Assembly (NCBI GenBank): GCA_963696405.1
Contig: CAVOJY010000003.1
Location: 124,001 to 188,000 of the forward strand
From: CAVOJY01 sp963696405
Lineage (GTDB): Bacteria > Chloroflexota > Limnocylindria > Limnocylindrales > CSP1-4
Reading direction: 5' to 3'
Length of the DNA: 64,000 bases
The translations under genes were made by a program, and so were the position numbers. Shown here piece after piece: positions 16,794-25,654 of the stretch. The notes beneath the pieces are model-generated. The model saw only the letters and a list, made by a program, of their open reading frames with translations. It was not told the DNA's origin and did not search any database. Position 1 is the first letter of the stretch, and the number at the start of each line of letters is the position of its first letter.

Positions 16794-17219
16794 TCAATCC
16801 TGGTGGACGCCGACGCTCCGCGGGCGCAGCAGGAAGCTCACCCGCTGCTGCGTGCCGAAGACCTCCCGGATCAGTCGCTCCGCCGCGTCAGGATCGTCCC
16901 GATGGTAGAGGCGGGCGAGCCCCGCGATGTCGGCCTGAGTCTGCTCCCGGTCATCGGTCACCGCCACGTCGCCACGCACCACCACGTAGCGGTACGCATC
17001 CTCGACGAGCAGGCTCGCCCGTGGGTCGCGACGGAGGTTGGACGGCCAGCGCCGGCCCTCCGCCGAGTTGAGGAGGAGGCCGCCGTCGGTCAGGCGGTAC
17101 CAGACGACGCACTGGTGGGGCGTCCCGTCCGGGTTGACCGTAGCGAGGACGCCGAAACGCCCCGGCTCCTCGAGGAATCGGCGAACGGCGGGATCGAGCT
17201 GGGAGATCGCCTCTGACAT
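16794..17219 (-). CDS. PPOX-class F420-dependent enzyme (FDOR-B-like)
   Basis: 141 residues, pyridoxamine-oxidase-like split barrel. FLEEPGRFGVLATVNPDGTP, CVVWYRLTDGGLLLNSAEG and KRDPRAS-type RRDPRASLLVEDAYRYVVV are the hallmarks of the branch that binds F420. The clustering with cofD, cofC-cofE, Ddn-type and FGD-like genes, all on one strand with small gaps, supports F420 rather than FMN. Substrate unknown. Confidence 0.85.
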   Translation of the reverse strand: MSEAISQLDPAVRRFLEEPGRFGVLATVNPDGTPHQCVVWYRLTDGGLLLNSAEGRRWPSNLRRDPRASLLVEDAYRYVVVRGDVAVTDDREQTQADIAGLARLYHRDDPDAAERLIREVFGTQQRVSFLLRPRSVGVHQD

Positions 17220-17236
17220 GGTGGTCCTTTCGAACT

Positions 17237-19621
17237 CTACCTTCCCGGCCAGCGCCAGCCGGTGATCGCGGCCGGGTCCTCGCCGTGCTGACGGATGTGC
17301 TCCTTGTGCTCCTCGAGCTCGAGCAGGTACCGGTCGATGGCTCGCGCGCCCGAGCGGGAGGAGGCTCGCCCTGTCCGGCGGATCGCTTCGATCGCCAGCT
17401 GGTGCCGGCTCGTCCCGTTCCGCACGAGCATGTCGTACGGCGTCGTGGTGATGCCCTCCTCGATGTAGCCCTTCACGTGGAAGCGCTCAGGATCGGGGCG
17501 CGCGGAGATCAGCTGGTGGATCGCCGACGGGTAGCCGTGGAAGTCGAAGATCACAGGCTTGTCGGCGGTGAACAGCGCTTCGAAGTCCTCGCGCCCGAGC
17601 GCATGCGGGTGTCCGCCGCGCGAGTCGAGCCGCATGAGGTCCATGACGTTTACCACCCGCACCCGCAGGTCGGGAACGTCATGGGCGAGCAGGTCGGTCG
17701 CCGCCAGCGTCTCCCGCGTGGGCACCGTCCCGGCGCAGGCCAGGACCACGTCCGGGTCGAGCCCGTCGTCCGTACTGGCCCACCGCCAGATCGACGTCCC
17801 GGCGCTGGCGTGCTCCTTCGCTTCCTCCATGGTGAGCCACTGCGGAAGCGGCTGCTTCGTGGCGACCACAAGGTTCACGTACCCGGTGCTGCGCAGGCAC
17901 CGCTCGATCGTTTCGACCAGCGTGTTCGCGTCCGGCGGGAGCGTGATCCGCAGCACCGAGCCCTTCTTCGTCAGCAGGCTGTTGATGAAGCCGGGGTTCT
18001 GGTGCGAGTAGCCGTTGTGGTCCTGCCGCCAGGCGTCGGAGGTGAGGAGGAAGTTGATCGAGGAGAGTGGCTGGCGCCAGGGCACCTCGCCGCTCACCTT
18101 CAGCCACTTCGCGTACTGGGCGATCATGGAGTCGACGATGGCGATGAAGGCCTCGTAGCAGGGGAAGATCCCGTGCCGGCCCGTCTTCAGGTAGCCCTCC
18201 AGGAACCCCTCGCACAGGTGCTCGGACAGCACTTCCACCACGCGGCCGTCCGAGGCCATGTCCGTGTCGTTCGCCCCGAGCGGCCAGGTGTAGGCACGGG
18301 CGGTCACGTCGAGCACCGCGCCCAGCTTGTTCGACTCGAGTTCGTCGGGGCAGAAGATCCGGAAGTTGCGGTCGTGGGTGCTGCGGCGCATGACCTCGGC
18401 GAGGTAGAGGCCGACCTGGTCGAGCGCGCCGTCGTCGGTCGTGCCCCGTTTCGCGGGATCCACCGGGATGGCCGCAATTGCCGCGTCCGGCAGCTCCAGG
18501 GGCCTGCGCACGAGGCCACCGATGGCGTGGTGGTTCATCCCCAGGCGCAGGTCGCCCGCCGGCGGGAAGTCGAGGATGTCGGGCGCCGGCCGGCCGTTCA
18601 CGTCGAAGAGCTCCTCGGGCCCGTATGAGCGGAGCCACGTCTCGATGACCGCGAGGTGAGACGGGTTCGTGCGGCAGTCCGGGGCCGGCACCTGGTGCGA
18701 GCGGTACGTCCCCTCGATCGGAACGCCGTCCACTTCCTTCGGGCCGGTCCAGCCCTTCGGAGTGCGGAGCACGATCATCGGCCACGCGGGGCGTGACATC
18801 CGCTCGCCACCGCGAGCCCGGCGCTGGAGATCCGCGATCGACTCGAGCGAGCGGTCGAGCGCCTCGGCCATGGTCACGTCCACTCCGTCGTCCGCACCCG
18901 AGACGACGAGCGGATCCCAGCCGTACCCGCGGTAGAGGGTGACCAGTTCCTCGTCGCTCATGGTGCCCGAGATGGTGGCCGAGCTGATCTTGTAGCCGTT
19001 GACGTCCAGGATCGGGAGGACGGCGCCGCAGGTTGCCGGGTCGAGGAAGCGGTTCGCGTTCCAGGAGCCGGCGGTGGGTCCGGTCTCGGCCTCGCCGTCG
19101 CCCACGATGCAGGCCACCAGCAGGTCCGGGTTGTCGAACGCGGCGCCGAACGCCGTCGCCAGCGCGTAGCCGAGCTCGCCGCCCTCGTGGATCGTGCCGG
19201 GGGTACCCGGCGTGAGGTGACTCGGGAAGCCGCCCGGCCAGGAGAACGCGCGGACGAAGCGCTCGATCCCGTCGCCATCGCGGGTCATTTCCGGGTAGAA
19301 CTCGGCGAGCGATCCGTCCAGGTAGTGGTTGGCGAGGTTGGCGGCCGCGCCATGGCCCGGCCCGGTGATGAGCAGAGCGTCGAGCGCCCGCGCCTTCACC
19401 ACGCGGTCGAGATGCGCGTAGACCAGGTTGATCCCCGGCGCCGTGCCCCAGTGACCAAGCAGGCGGGGCTTGATGTGCTCAAATCGAAGAGGCTCGCGGA
19501 GGAGGGCGTTCGACTGGAGGTAGATCTGGGCCGCGGCCAGGTAGTTGGCGGCGCGGCGGTAGCGACGGAGGACGCTGAGCTCGCGAGCCTGGCCGGCGGC
19601 GGGCACGTTCGTGGGATTCAC
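17237..19621 (-). CDS. xfp: Xylulose-5-phosphate/fructose-6-phosphate phosphoketolase
   Basis: Thiamine-diphosphate enzyme that splits xylulose-5-P (or fructose-6-P) with phosphate into acetyl-P and glyceraldehyde-3-P (or erythrose-4-P). ~794 residues, full family length. Motifs: GHWGTAPGINLVYAHLDR, ITGPGHGAAANLANHYLDG, HEGGELGYAL, CIVGDGEAETGP (ThDP), FCPDELESNKL and SWRHDHNGYSHQNPG-type DAWRQDHNGYSHQNPGFI. Start: GTG codons at 19630 and 19621 are in frame; GAGAGG lies ~7 nt before the second but runs into the first, so I prefer 19621. It follows the universal stress gene by only ~12 nt. No acetate kinase is visible nearby. Confidence 0.96.
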   Translation of the reverse strand: MNPTNVPAAGQARELSVLRRYRRAANYLAAAQIYLQSNALLREPLRFEHIKPRLLGHWGTAPGINLVYAHLDRVVKARALDALLITGPGHGAAANLANHYLDGSLAEFYPEMTRDGDGIERFVRAFSWPGGFPSHLTPGTPGTIHEGGELGYALATAFGAAFDNPDLLVACIVGDGEAETGPTAGSWNANRFLDPATCGAVLPILDVNGYKISSATISGTMSDEELVTLYRGYGWDPLVVSGADDGVDVTMAEALDRSLESIADLQRRARGGERMSRPAWPMIVLRTPKGWTGPKEVDGVPIEGTYRSHQVPAPDCRTNPSHLAVIETWLRSYGPEELFDVNGRPAPDILDFPPAGDLRLGMNHHAIGGLVRRPLELPDAAIAAIPVDPAKRGTTDDGALDQVGLYLAEVMRRSTHDRNFRIFCPDELESNKLGAVLDVTARAYTWPLGANDTDMASDGRVVEVLSEHLCEGFLEGYLKTGRHGIFPCYEAFIAIVDSMIAQYAKWLKVSGEVPWRQPLSSINFLLTSDAWRQDHNGYSHQNPGFINSLLTKKGSVLRITLPPDANTLVETIERCLRSTGYVNLVVATKQPLPQWLTMEEAKEHASAGTSIWRWASTDDGLDPDVVLACAGTVPTRETLAATDLLAHDVPDLRVRVVNVMDLMRLDSRGGHPHALGREDFEALFTADKPVIFDFHGYPSAIHQLISARPDPERFHVKGYIEEGITTTPYDMLVRNGTSRHQLAIEAIRRTGRASSRSGARAIDRYLLELEEHKEHIRQHGEDPAAITGWRWPGR

Positions 19622-19633
19622 CAGGGACACCTC

Positions 19634-20524
19634 TCAGCGATGGACGATGAGGACGGAACACGGTGCGTGGACAAGAACGCGGCGAGCGACGCTGCCCAGC
19701 AGGAGCCGGGACAGCCCGCCCACGCCGCGCGAGCCGAGGACGATGAGATCGGCCCCGACCTCGCGGGCCTCCTCGACCAGTTCCACGGCCGTCTCGCCCC
19801 GGCGGATCTTCGCCGTGGCCGGGACGCCTGCGGCGCGGAACCGCTGGGCCGTCTCATCGGCCAGCCGTCGGCTCTCCGATTCCATCACGTCGAGCGTCTC
19901 GGCGTAGGTCTCGATGGCCGTCGCCATCATGGTCGGTGCGATGCCGGATGCCAGCGGCCCCGAGAGGCTCACGACGGAGACGACCTGGGTTGGGACCTCG
20001 CGAAAGATCGGCCAGCCGGCGACGATGTCGACGGCTGCCGCCGCGTGTTCCGAGCCGTCCTGGGCGAAGACGACGCGCGAGAGGGTCGGGCCACGCGCCA
20101 CGAGCACGGGACATGGAGCGTGGTCCACGACCTCGGCCGGGACAGAGCCCAGCAGCAGCGCTTCCAGCCGGCCGTGACCCCGGCTGCCCAGGACGACGAG
20201 GTCGGCCTTAGTGCGGCGCGCCTCGTCGAGGAGGACGTCCGCGGGGCGGCCGCGGACCAGCTCCCAATCCACCGTTCGGCCAGGCACGGCGATCTGCGCG
20301 GCAGCTGCGCGAAGCATCGGCTCGATATCATTGCGAGCCGCCCGGTCGAGCGTCTCGAGGCTGCCGGTATCGATCCCCGGCCACGGCAGGCCCGCCAGCT
20401 CGGCGCTGGGCTCCAGCGCCGCGACGATCCGGATCGTCGTCCCGGGCGGCCAGGCGATGCCGGCGACGAGATCGCGGGCACGGGCGGCCGGTTCCGATCC
20501 ATCGAGGGCGAGGACGATATGCAT
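19634..20524 (-). CDS. Universal stress protein, tandem UspA domains
   Basis: 296 residues with two Usp domains (~1-140 and ~145-296). Each ends in the nucleotide-binding pattern G-x2-G-x9-GS: GSRGHGRLEALLLGSV and GSRGVGGLSRLLLGSV. This suggests both halves bind ATP. ATG at 20524 is preceded by GGGAGG at good spacing. It is the first gene before phosphoketolase, and pairing of stress regulation with carbon metabolism is plausible but inferred. It diverges from the next LLM gene, sharing a 42-bp intergenic region. Confidence 0.9.
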   Translation of the reverse strand: MHIVLALDGSEPAARARDLVAGIAWPPGTTIRIVAALEPSAELAGLPWPGIDTGSLETLDRAARNDIEPMLRAAAAQIAVPGRTVDWELVRGRPADVLLDEARRTKADLVVLGSRGHGRLEALLLGSVPAEVVDHAPCPVLVARGPTLSRVVFAQDGSEHAAAAVDIVAGWPIFREVPTQVVSVVSLSGPLASGIAPTMMATAIETYAETLDVMESESRRLADETAQRFRAAGVPATAKIRRGETAVELVEEAREVGADLIVLGSRGVGGLSRLLLGSVARRVLVHAPCSVLIVHR

Positions 20525-20566
20525 GGTGAACCTCCCGTCCCATTGTCGGGCATCTACGATTGGAGC

Positions 20567-21409
20567 ATGTCCGTGCCCATTCCAGTCGGAGTCAACCTCA
20601 CGTCGATCGGCGTCACGAGCGCCTGGTGGCTCGACGCCGCCGTCCGGCTCGAGGAGGTGGGCTACCGGGGCGCCTGGTGCTGGGATCACTTCATCAGCCG
20701 GGGCCGCCTCGCGGACCCGGTGCTGGAGTGCTGGACGACCCTGACGGCCGCGGCCGCGCGGACCTCACGGCTGCGGGTGGGGAGCTTCGTCCTCAACGTC
20801 ATGAACCGGCATCCCGCGGTCCTGGCCCGGATGGCGGCCACGCTCCAGGAGCAGTCTGGCGGCCGCCTGGACCTCGGGATCGGCGTCGGCGGCCACCCCG
20901 TCGAGCACGAGGTCATGGGCATTGCGTTCCCGGACATGCCGGAGCGGGTCGCGCGGCTGGAAGAGGCCGTCCAGGTCCTGCGGCGTCTCTGGACCGGGGG
21001 CCCGGTCTCGTTCGACGGCCGGTTCTTCCGGCTCGCCGACGTCCACGCGTTTCCCGTGCCATCGCCGACGCCGCGGATCATCATCGGTGGCGAAACGCCC
21101 GCGGGCGCCAGGCTCGCCGGCCGGATCGGCGACGGCTGGACGGCCTTCGACCGCACGTTTGAGCGGGATCTTCCCCGCTGCCTCGAGGCGCTGGCCGCGA
21201 CCGGGCGATCCCGGGAATCGTTCACCGCGATCGTGGCGGTGGAGCTGGCGCGCGATCTGCCGGCCGACCCCCAGCCGTTCCTGGCGGACCCGGTCGGCGA
21301 GCTGGAGCGGTGGCGCGCGGCGGGCGCCGACGAGCTGATCGTCTCGTGCGTGCGGCCGCACAACCTCGGCGCCATCATCGACGCAGCCGGTCGGGCCGGC
21401 CTGGCCTGA
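20567..21409 (+). CDS. LLM-class oxidoreductase (likely F420-dependent)
   Basis: 280 residues. Luciferase-like barrel marks: IPVGVNLTSIGVTSAWWLDA, GYRGAWCWDHFISRG, LDLGIGVGGHPVEHEVMGI, RIIIGGETPAGARLAGRIGDGW. Third LLM protein of the window, from a different subfamily than the other two. Start ATG lies 10 nt after TACGAT. No operon partner on the plus strand. Substrate unknown. Confidence 0.78.
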   Translation: MSVPIPVGVNLTSIGVTSAWWLDAAVRLEEVGYRGAWCWDHFISRGRLADPVLECWTTLTAAAARTSRLRVGSFVLNVMNRHPAVLARMAATLQEQSGGRLDLGIGVGGHPVEHEVMGIAFPDMPERVARLEEAVQVLRRLWTGGPVSFDGRFFRLADVHAFPVPSPTPRIIIGGETPAGARLAGRIGDGWTAFDRTFERDLPRCLEALAATGRSRESFTAIVAVELARDLPADPQPFLADPVGELERWRAAGADELIVSCVRPHNLGAIIDAAGRAGLA

Positions 21410-21415
21410 AGGGAT

Positions 21416-21433
21416 CCGGGGACACGGCCCCGG
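21416..21433. terminator. Hairpin between convergent genes
   Basis: CCGGGG-acacgg-CCCCGG lies between the LLM stop and the end of the ABC permease gene. Six GC pairs, no U-run; it could serve both strands. Confidence 0.35.
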
Positions 21434-21448
21434 GCAGACCTCGACGCC

Positions 21449-22234
21449 TCAGGTACGCTCGGCCACCTCGTAGCCGCGCAGGCGCACGATCGCGACGGCG
21501 AGGGATATGGCGATCACGGCGATCCCGAGAACGAGGGCGGTGGGTGCATCGAGCGTGCCTCCCAGCGGCCGGTCGATCTCGCTGGTGATTCCGGCAATCC
21601 CGAGCACGTACTGGCGGACGCTGAACAGGCGCGTCCCCGCCAGGAGGCCTGCCAGCGTCCCCTCCCACAGGAAGACGTAGATGAGCCCGACGATGAGGGC
21701 CCGGCCGGTCACGGAGCTGAGGGCCACCGCGATGCAGCTGTAGAGGACCGCCCCGAACGCCACGCCCGCCGCGATCCCGACGACCTCCCCGGTGGCAGCG
21801 GCCGGGCCAAGGCCGACCATCCAGCAGAGGAGCGTGGAGACGGTCACGAGCGCGGCACTGGCGAGGGCGGCGACGACGGTCTTGGCGGCCACCACGATCC
21901 AGCGCGGCACCGGCTTGGCAAGGAGGAACACGATCGTGCCGTCCTCGATCTCGGAACCCAGGACCGACGTTCCCAGGACGAGCGCGACGAGCGGCAGGAC
22001 CGTGGTGATCACCCAGGGGTCGAGCACCTGCGTCGCGAAGATGTCCGGGTCAGCCGGCTGGCCGGAGAGCATCCAGAAGGCCGAGACGACCACCGGTACG
22101 GCCGCGGCCAACGCCATCACGAGCGTCCGGCGGCGCCCGAGGACCCCGCGAGCCGTGAGCCGGACGAGCGGCCCGAACGGCCGAACGAGGCCGCCGGCCA
22201 TCACCTGGCCGCCCACCACCTGGTCACCCATCAC
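21449..22234 (-). CDS. ABC-2 type transporter permease
   Basis: 261 residues with about six membrane helices (VMALAAAVPVVVSAFWML, VITTVLPLVALVLGTSVLG, ALVLGIAVIAISLAVAIVRL and others). EIEDGTIVFLLAKPVPRW is the typical cytoplasmic loop of ABC-2 permeases. Last gene of a four-gene ABC operon; its ATG overlaps the upstream ATPase stop by four bases, so the two are a cognate pair. Substrate unknown. Confidence 0.85.
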   Translation of the reverse strand: MMGDQVVGGQVMAGGLVRPFGPLVRLTARGVLGRRRTLVMALAAAVPVVVSAFWMLSGQPADPDIFATQVLDPWVITTVLPLVALVLGTSVLGSEIEDGTIVFLLAKPVPRWIVVAAKTVVAALASAALVTVSTLLCWMVGLGPAAATGEVVGIAAGVAFGAVLYSCIAVALSSVTGRALIVGLIYVFLWEGTLAGLLAGTRLFSVRQYVLGIAGITSEIDRPLGGTLDAPTALVLGIAVIAISLAVAIVRLRGYEVAERT

Positions 22235-23202
22235 TGCGCCACCAGGTAGCTGAAGACGCTCTCGAGCGACTCGTCCGTGGGGCGAAGCTCGAACAGCGTG
22301 GCCCCGGTCTCCTGGGCGATCCGGGCGACGACCCGGGTGAACGCCCCATAGTCCGCCGCCCGCACCTCGAGCGCACCGCCGTCGAGCTGGGCTCCCAGCA
22401 CCAGACCGTCGCGGAGAAGCGCGGCCGCCAGTGCCCGATCGTTGCTCGACCGGACGGTGAACGTGTGCGGCCGGTCGGTCATGAGGCGCCGGATATCGCG
22501 GAACCCTCCCGAGGCAGCAAGCCGGCCGGCGACCATCACGAGCACGCGGTCGGCGAGCCGCTCGACCTCCTCGAGGATGTGCGAGGAGAAGAGGATGACC
22601 CGGCCCTCGGCGGCCATGGCGTGCAGGAGGTCGGTCATCTCGAGCCGTTGACGTGGGTCGAGGCCGTTGAACGGCTCGTCGAGCAGGAGAATCGGCGGAT
22701 CGTGGACGAGGGCGGCGGCGAGACGTGCCCGCTGGCGCATGCCGCGGGAGTAGCCGCCCAGCGCTCGGTCAGCGGCGTCTTCCAGGGCCACCGTGGCAAG
22801 GGCTCGATGGGCCGCGGCGTCCGGGTCACCCAGGCCTTCCAGCTGTGCGCTCAGGCGGACGAACTGGAAGCCGGTCATGAAGAAGTAGCCGGTGTCCCGC
22901 TCCGGCACGAGGCCGATGCGCCGGTACATCGCGGCGTTGTGCCACGCCGCCCGGCCCTCGACGCGAACCTCCCCGCTCGATGGCCGAAGCAGGCCGGCGA
23001 GCATGTGCAGGACCGTGGTCTTTCCGGCACCGTTGGGCCCCAGGAGGCCGGTGACCCCGGGACCCACGTCGAAGGAGACGTCGTTCACCGCGACCACGTT
23101 GCCGTACCAGCGGGCGACGTGGACCGCCTCCAGTGCAGGCGGCGGCAGGGCTGGCGGCGGCACGGCTGACGGCGGCACGGCTGACGGCAGCGGCACGGTC
23201 AT
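22231..23202 (-). CDS. ABC-2 type transporter ATP-binding protein
   Basis: 323 residues. Walker A LLGPNGAGKTTVLHMLAG, signature-like GGYSRGMRQRARLAAAL, Walker B ILLLDEPFNGLDP and switch SSHILEEVERLADRV are intact. The C-terminal ~90 residues form an accessory domain seen in drug/lipid exporters. The first ~24 residues are repetitive PSAVPP/PPAL, encoded by a 15-bp tandem repeat. ATGA-type overlaps on both sides link it with the two permeases. Confidence 0.9.
   Translation of the reverse strand: MTVPLPSAVPPSAVPPPALPPPALEAVHVARWYGNVVAVNDVSFDVGPGVTGLLGPNGAGKTTVLHMLAGLLRPSSGEVRVEGRAAWHNAAMYRRIGLVPERDTGYFFMTGFQFVRLSAQLEGLGDPDAAAHRALATVALEDAADRALGGYSRGMRQRARLAAALVHDPPILLLDEPFNGLDPRQRLEMTDLLHAMAAEGRVILFSSHILEEVERLADRVLVMVAGRLAASGGFRDIRRLMTDRPHTFTVRSSNDRALAAALLRDGLVLGAQLDGGALEVRAADYGAFTRVVARIAQETGATLFELRPTDESLESVFSYLVAQ
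23156..23185. repeat. 15-bp tandem repeat in ABC ATPase N-terminus
   Basis: Two exact copies of GGCGGCACGGCTGAC, followed by a degenerate third. The unit is a multiple of three, so it adds PSAVP-type residues without breaking the frame; copy number may vary between strains. Confidence 0.7.
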
Positions 23203-24125
23203 GCGTCCACCGTCCCGTACCTGCGGAGGAGGAGCGCCGTGCCGGCGATCACATAGGCGATGGCAACCACCGCGTAGAGCTCTCCCGGAAGATCGGCCCG
23301 CCGGAGCGCTCCCGTCGAGCTCGAGCCGAAGAGCCAGCGGGTGAAGCCGTCCATGACGGCGAACGGGCTGAGCAGGATCCCGAACCTGGTGACGCCGCCG
23401 GCCCCAGCGGTCGTGATGAACGTGCCGAGGGCGCTCGAGATGACGAAGAACGCCACGATCGCACCGGTCGCATAGGCGCGGCGCGGGGTGAAGGAGGCGA
23501 TGGCCAGCGAGATGGCTCCGATGAGGAGTGCGCTGAGCAGACCGCTGGCCAGCATGGGGCCGACCTCGTCCAGGTGAGCCCCCAGGTACCCGACCGGGTC
23601 GGGGCTCACCAGCGAGGATCCCAGGAACAGCACGATCTCCGGCCCGAGGGCCATGAGCAGCAGCGCCGACGTGAGCGCCCCGAGCTTCGCCAACGCGTAG
23701 CCCCAGCGCTCGAGGGCGCGCGTGAAGTAGAGCGAGAGGACGTGGTTCCGGAGGTCGCGCCCGACGAGCTCCGGTGCCACGGCGGCGCAGAAGAGGAGGA
23801 GCACCGACCGGATGATCTCGAAGTAGTTGTCGGGTCGGATGGGTCGGAAGCCCTCGCCCCGGATCAGCTCGCCAAGAACCGCCTCTACTCCCAGTGCGAC
23901 GACGACCGGCAGGAACGCGATGACGAGCAGCCCGACCGGCACCACCTTGGCCCGGGCGCTGCGGCCGATGCCGAACGCCGCCCGCAGGCTGTAGCTGAAG
24001 AGCGAAGCCCAGGCCTGGCGCCGCCCCAGCCGGGGGCCGTCGTAGTGCTGATACCCCAGGTCGTAGATGCTGCCCCCGGGACCGGCCGGCGCACTCCCGG
24101 CGAGCGGGACCTGCTCAGCCTGCAT
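23199..24125 (-). CDS. ABC-2 type transporter permease
   Basis: 308 residues, about six membrane helices. The N-terminal cytoplasmic segment YDLGYQHYDGPRLGRRQAW is shared by a known group of ABC-2 permeases, followed by LFSYSLRAAFGIGRSARAK. VGRDLRNHVLSLYFTRALERW is the conserved loop. Overlaps the next ATPase by four bases and the upstream ATPase by 11 bases. Partner of one or both ATPases; substrate unknown. Confidence 0.85.
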   Translation of the reverse strand: MQAEQVPLAGSAPAGPGGSIYDLGYQHYDGPRLGRRQAWASLFSYSLRAAFGIGRSARAKVVPVGLLVIAFLPVVVALGVEAVLGELIRGEGFRPIRPDNYFEIIRSVLLLFCAAVAPELVGRDLRNHVLSLYFTRALERWGYALAKLGALTSALLLMALGPEIVLFLGSSLVSPDPVGYLGAHLDEVGPMLASGLLSALLIGAISLAIASFTPRRAYATGAIVAFFVISSALGTFITTAGAGGVTRFGILLSPFAVMDGFTRWLFGSSSTGALRRADLPGELYAVVAIAYVIAGTALLLRRYGTVDA

Positions 24126-25047
24126 CTGCCGTCTCCTCGGCCGGGGCGCGGAACAGCTCCTCGAGCTGCCGTCGCCGCTGCTCGATCCGGACGAGCGGGA
24201 GCTCGAGCCGGACCACGGTGTCGCGGACGAGGTCGTACGTGCCGTCGCCGGTCAGCTCGACAAGCACGACGTGGTCGTCCCGCCGCGCCTCGACACCCGA
24301 CGCTCGCAGGGCCGCTGCAAGCTCGTCCTGGCCGCCGTCCACCTCCACTGCCAGCACCGGCGTCCGCGCCGTGAACTCGGCCATGGGCGCCGCGCTCACG
24401 AGCCGTCCCGCGTCGATCGCCACGAGGAAGTCGCAGACCCGCTCGACCTCGCCCAGCAGGTGCGAGGCCATGAGGATGGCGATACCGAAGGAACGCCCGA
24501 TCCGCTCGACGAGGGCCAGCATCTCCTCCCGGCCGGCGGGGTCGAGGCCGATCGTCGGCTCGTCGAGCAGGAGCAGGCGCGGATCGTGGACGAGCGCCTG
24601 GGCGAGCTTGACGCGCTGCCTCATGCCGGTCGAATACCCGCCGATCGGCCGGTAGCGCTCCTCGAAGAGGCCGACATGCCGCAGCGTCTCTGCGCCACGT
24701 TCACGGGCCGCAGACGGGGGGAGGCCGCTGATGCGGGCCATGTGCGACACGAAATCGGCCGCGCTCACGTCCGGGGGCAGGCAGTCGTGCTCGGGCATGT
24801 ACCCGACGAACTGCCGCAGGAAGGAACCCTCCCGCGCGACGTCATAGCCGAGTACCGACGCGCTCCCCGAGGCCGGCCGGAGAAGGCCGAGGAGGATCTT
24901 GATGAGCGTTGTCTTGCCCGCCCCGTTCGCGCCGACGAGGCCGATGACCCCTGGCTCAAGGTCGACGCTGAGGGCATCGAGCGCGACGACGCCCGGGTAG
25001 CGCATGGTCAGCGCGTCGGTGCTGATGAGCGGCATCGGCGGCATCAT
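24115..25047 (-). CDS. ABC-2 type transporter ATP-binding protein
   Basis: 310 residues, first gene of the operon ATPase-permease-ATPase-permease. Walker A LVGANGAGKTTLIKILLG, signature GGYSTGMRQRVKLAQAL, Walker B LLLLDEPTIGLDP, H-loop ASHLLGEVERVCD. The Q-loop region GYMPEHDCLPP is typical of this subgroup. Start ATG at 25047; an ATG three residues on is also possible. The four genes probably form one heteromeric exporter. Confidence 0.9.
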   Translation of the reverse strand: MMPPMPLISTDALTMRYPGVVALDALSVDLEPGVIGLVGANGAGKTTLIKILLGLLRPASGSASVLGYDVAREGSFLRQFVGYMPEHDCLPPDVSAADFVSHMARISGLPPSAARERGAETLRHVGLFEERYRPIGGYSTGMRQRVKLAQALVHDPRLLLLDEPTIGLDPAGREEMLALVERIGRSFGIAILMASHLLGEVERVCDFLVAIDAGRLVSAAPMAEFTARTPVLAVEVDGGQDELAAALRASGVEARRDDHVVLVELTGDGTYDLVRDTVVRLELPLVRIEQRRRQLEELFRAPAEETADAG

Positions 25048-25144
25048 CGCGCATCACACGCAGGGGTGCAGTGGGCCGGCGCCCGGAGCACCAGGCGGGC
25101 GTGCACGGAGGCGGTCGCTCGCCCGGCGTGCGGCTCGGAGTCGC

Positions 25145-25480
25145 TCAGCCAGCAGATGCCTCGGCAGTGGCTTCTGCGGTCGCCTCCTTGGCCGCGGCTT
25201 CCTCGGCAGCAGCGGCTTCCTTGGCTGCCGAAGCGGCCTTCTCCGACGCACCGCGAGTCGCGGCGGCCGCCTGGTCCGTCTTCGCCCGCACTTCCTTGAC
25301 CTGCTGGTTCACCGAAACCTGGATATCACGGATGCCCTTCTCGATCTGGGATCCGATCTCCTCCATCCTCTTGTCGAGGTCCTTCTGGGCGCGGAAGTCC
25401 TGCCCGGCCTTGGACATGTACCAGACGGCCGCTCCTGCGGCGGCGGCGACGCCGGCCGCGAAACCAGCGATGAAGCGCAT
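25145..25480 (-). CDS. YtxH-like single-pass membrane protein with coiled-coil tail
   Basis: 111 residues. One N-terminal membrane helix (FIAGFAAGVAAAAGAAVWY) is followed by a charged helical segment with heptad character (DLDKRMEEIGSQIEKGIRDI) and an Ala/Glu/Lys-rich tail. This layout is like YtxH/general-stress gas-vesicle-type small proteins. AGGAGGTCTC precedes the ATG. Function not known. Confidence 0.6.
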   Translation of the reverse strand: MRFIAGFAAGVAAAAGAAVWYMSKAGQDFRAQKDLDKRMEEIGSQIEKGIRDIQVSVNQQVKEVRAKTDQAAAATRGASEKAASAAKEAAAAEEAAAKEATAEATAEASAG

Positions 25481-25615
25481 CGTGAGACCTCCTATTCAAA
25501 GCGACGGCACCCACCTCGACTCGAGGACGGCCGCGCCGCGTCCGCGACTCGGTGAGTCTAGCCCCAGTGGTCGCGATGCGCGGGAGGCGAGGGCCGTGCC
25601 TATGCTGAGCGCGGC

Positions 25616-25654
25616 ATGCATCCGTTGCGCCGCCGCGAGCGGGGGTCGACATGA
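25616..25654 (+). CDS. Possible 12-codon leader ORF before the ATC-hydrolase-like gene
   Basis: A TATGCT box at 25601-25606 is 9 nt before an ATG opening MHPLRRRERGST, whose TGA overlaps the ATG of the next gene (ATGA). If transcription starts ~7 nt after the box, this tiny frame would be translated first and couple to the main gene. Arg-rich content could make it pausing-sensitive. Purely predicted from layout; chance occurrence is possible. Confidence 0.25.
   Translation: MHPLRRRERGST

Noticed and set aside
19187..21409. Long plus-strand frame running from phosphoketolase into the LLM gene
   Set aside because: Residues before the ATG at 20567 are antisense to xfp and the stress-protein gene and have no domain.
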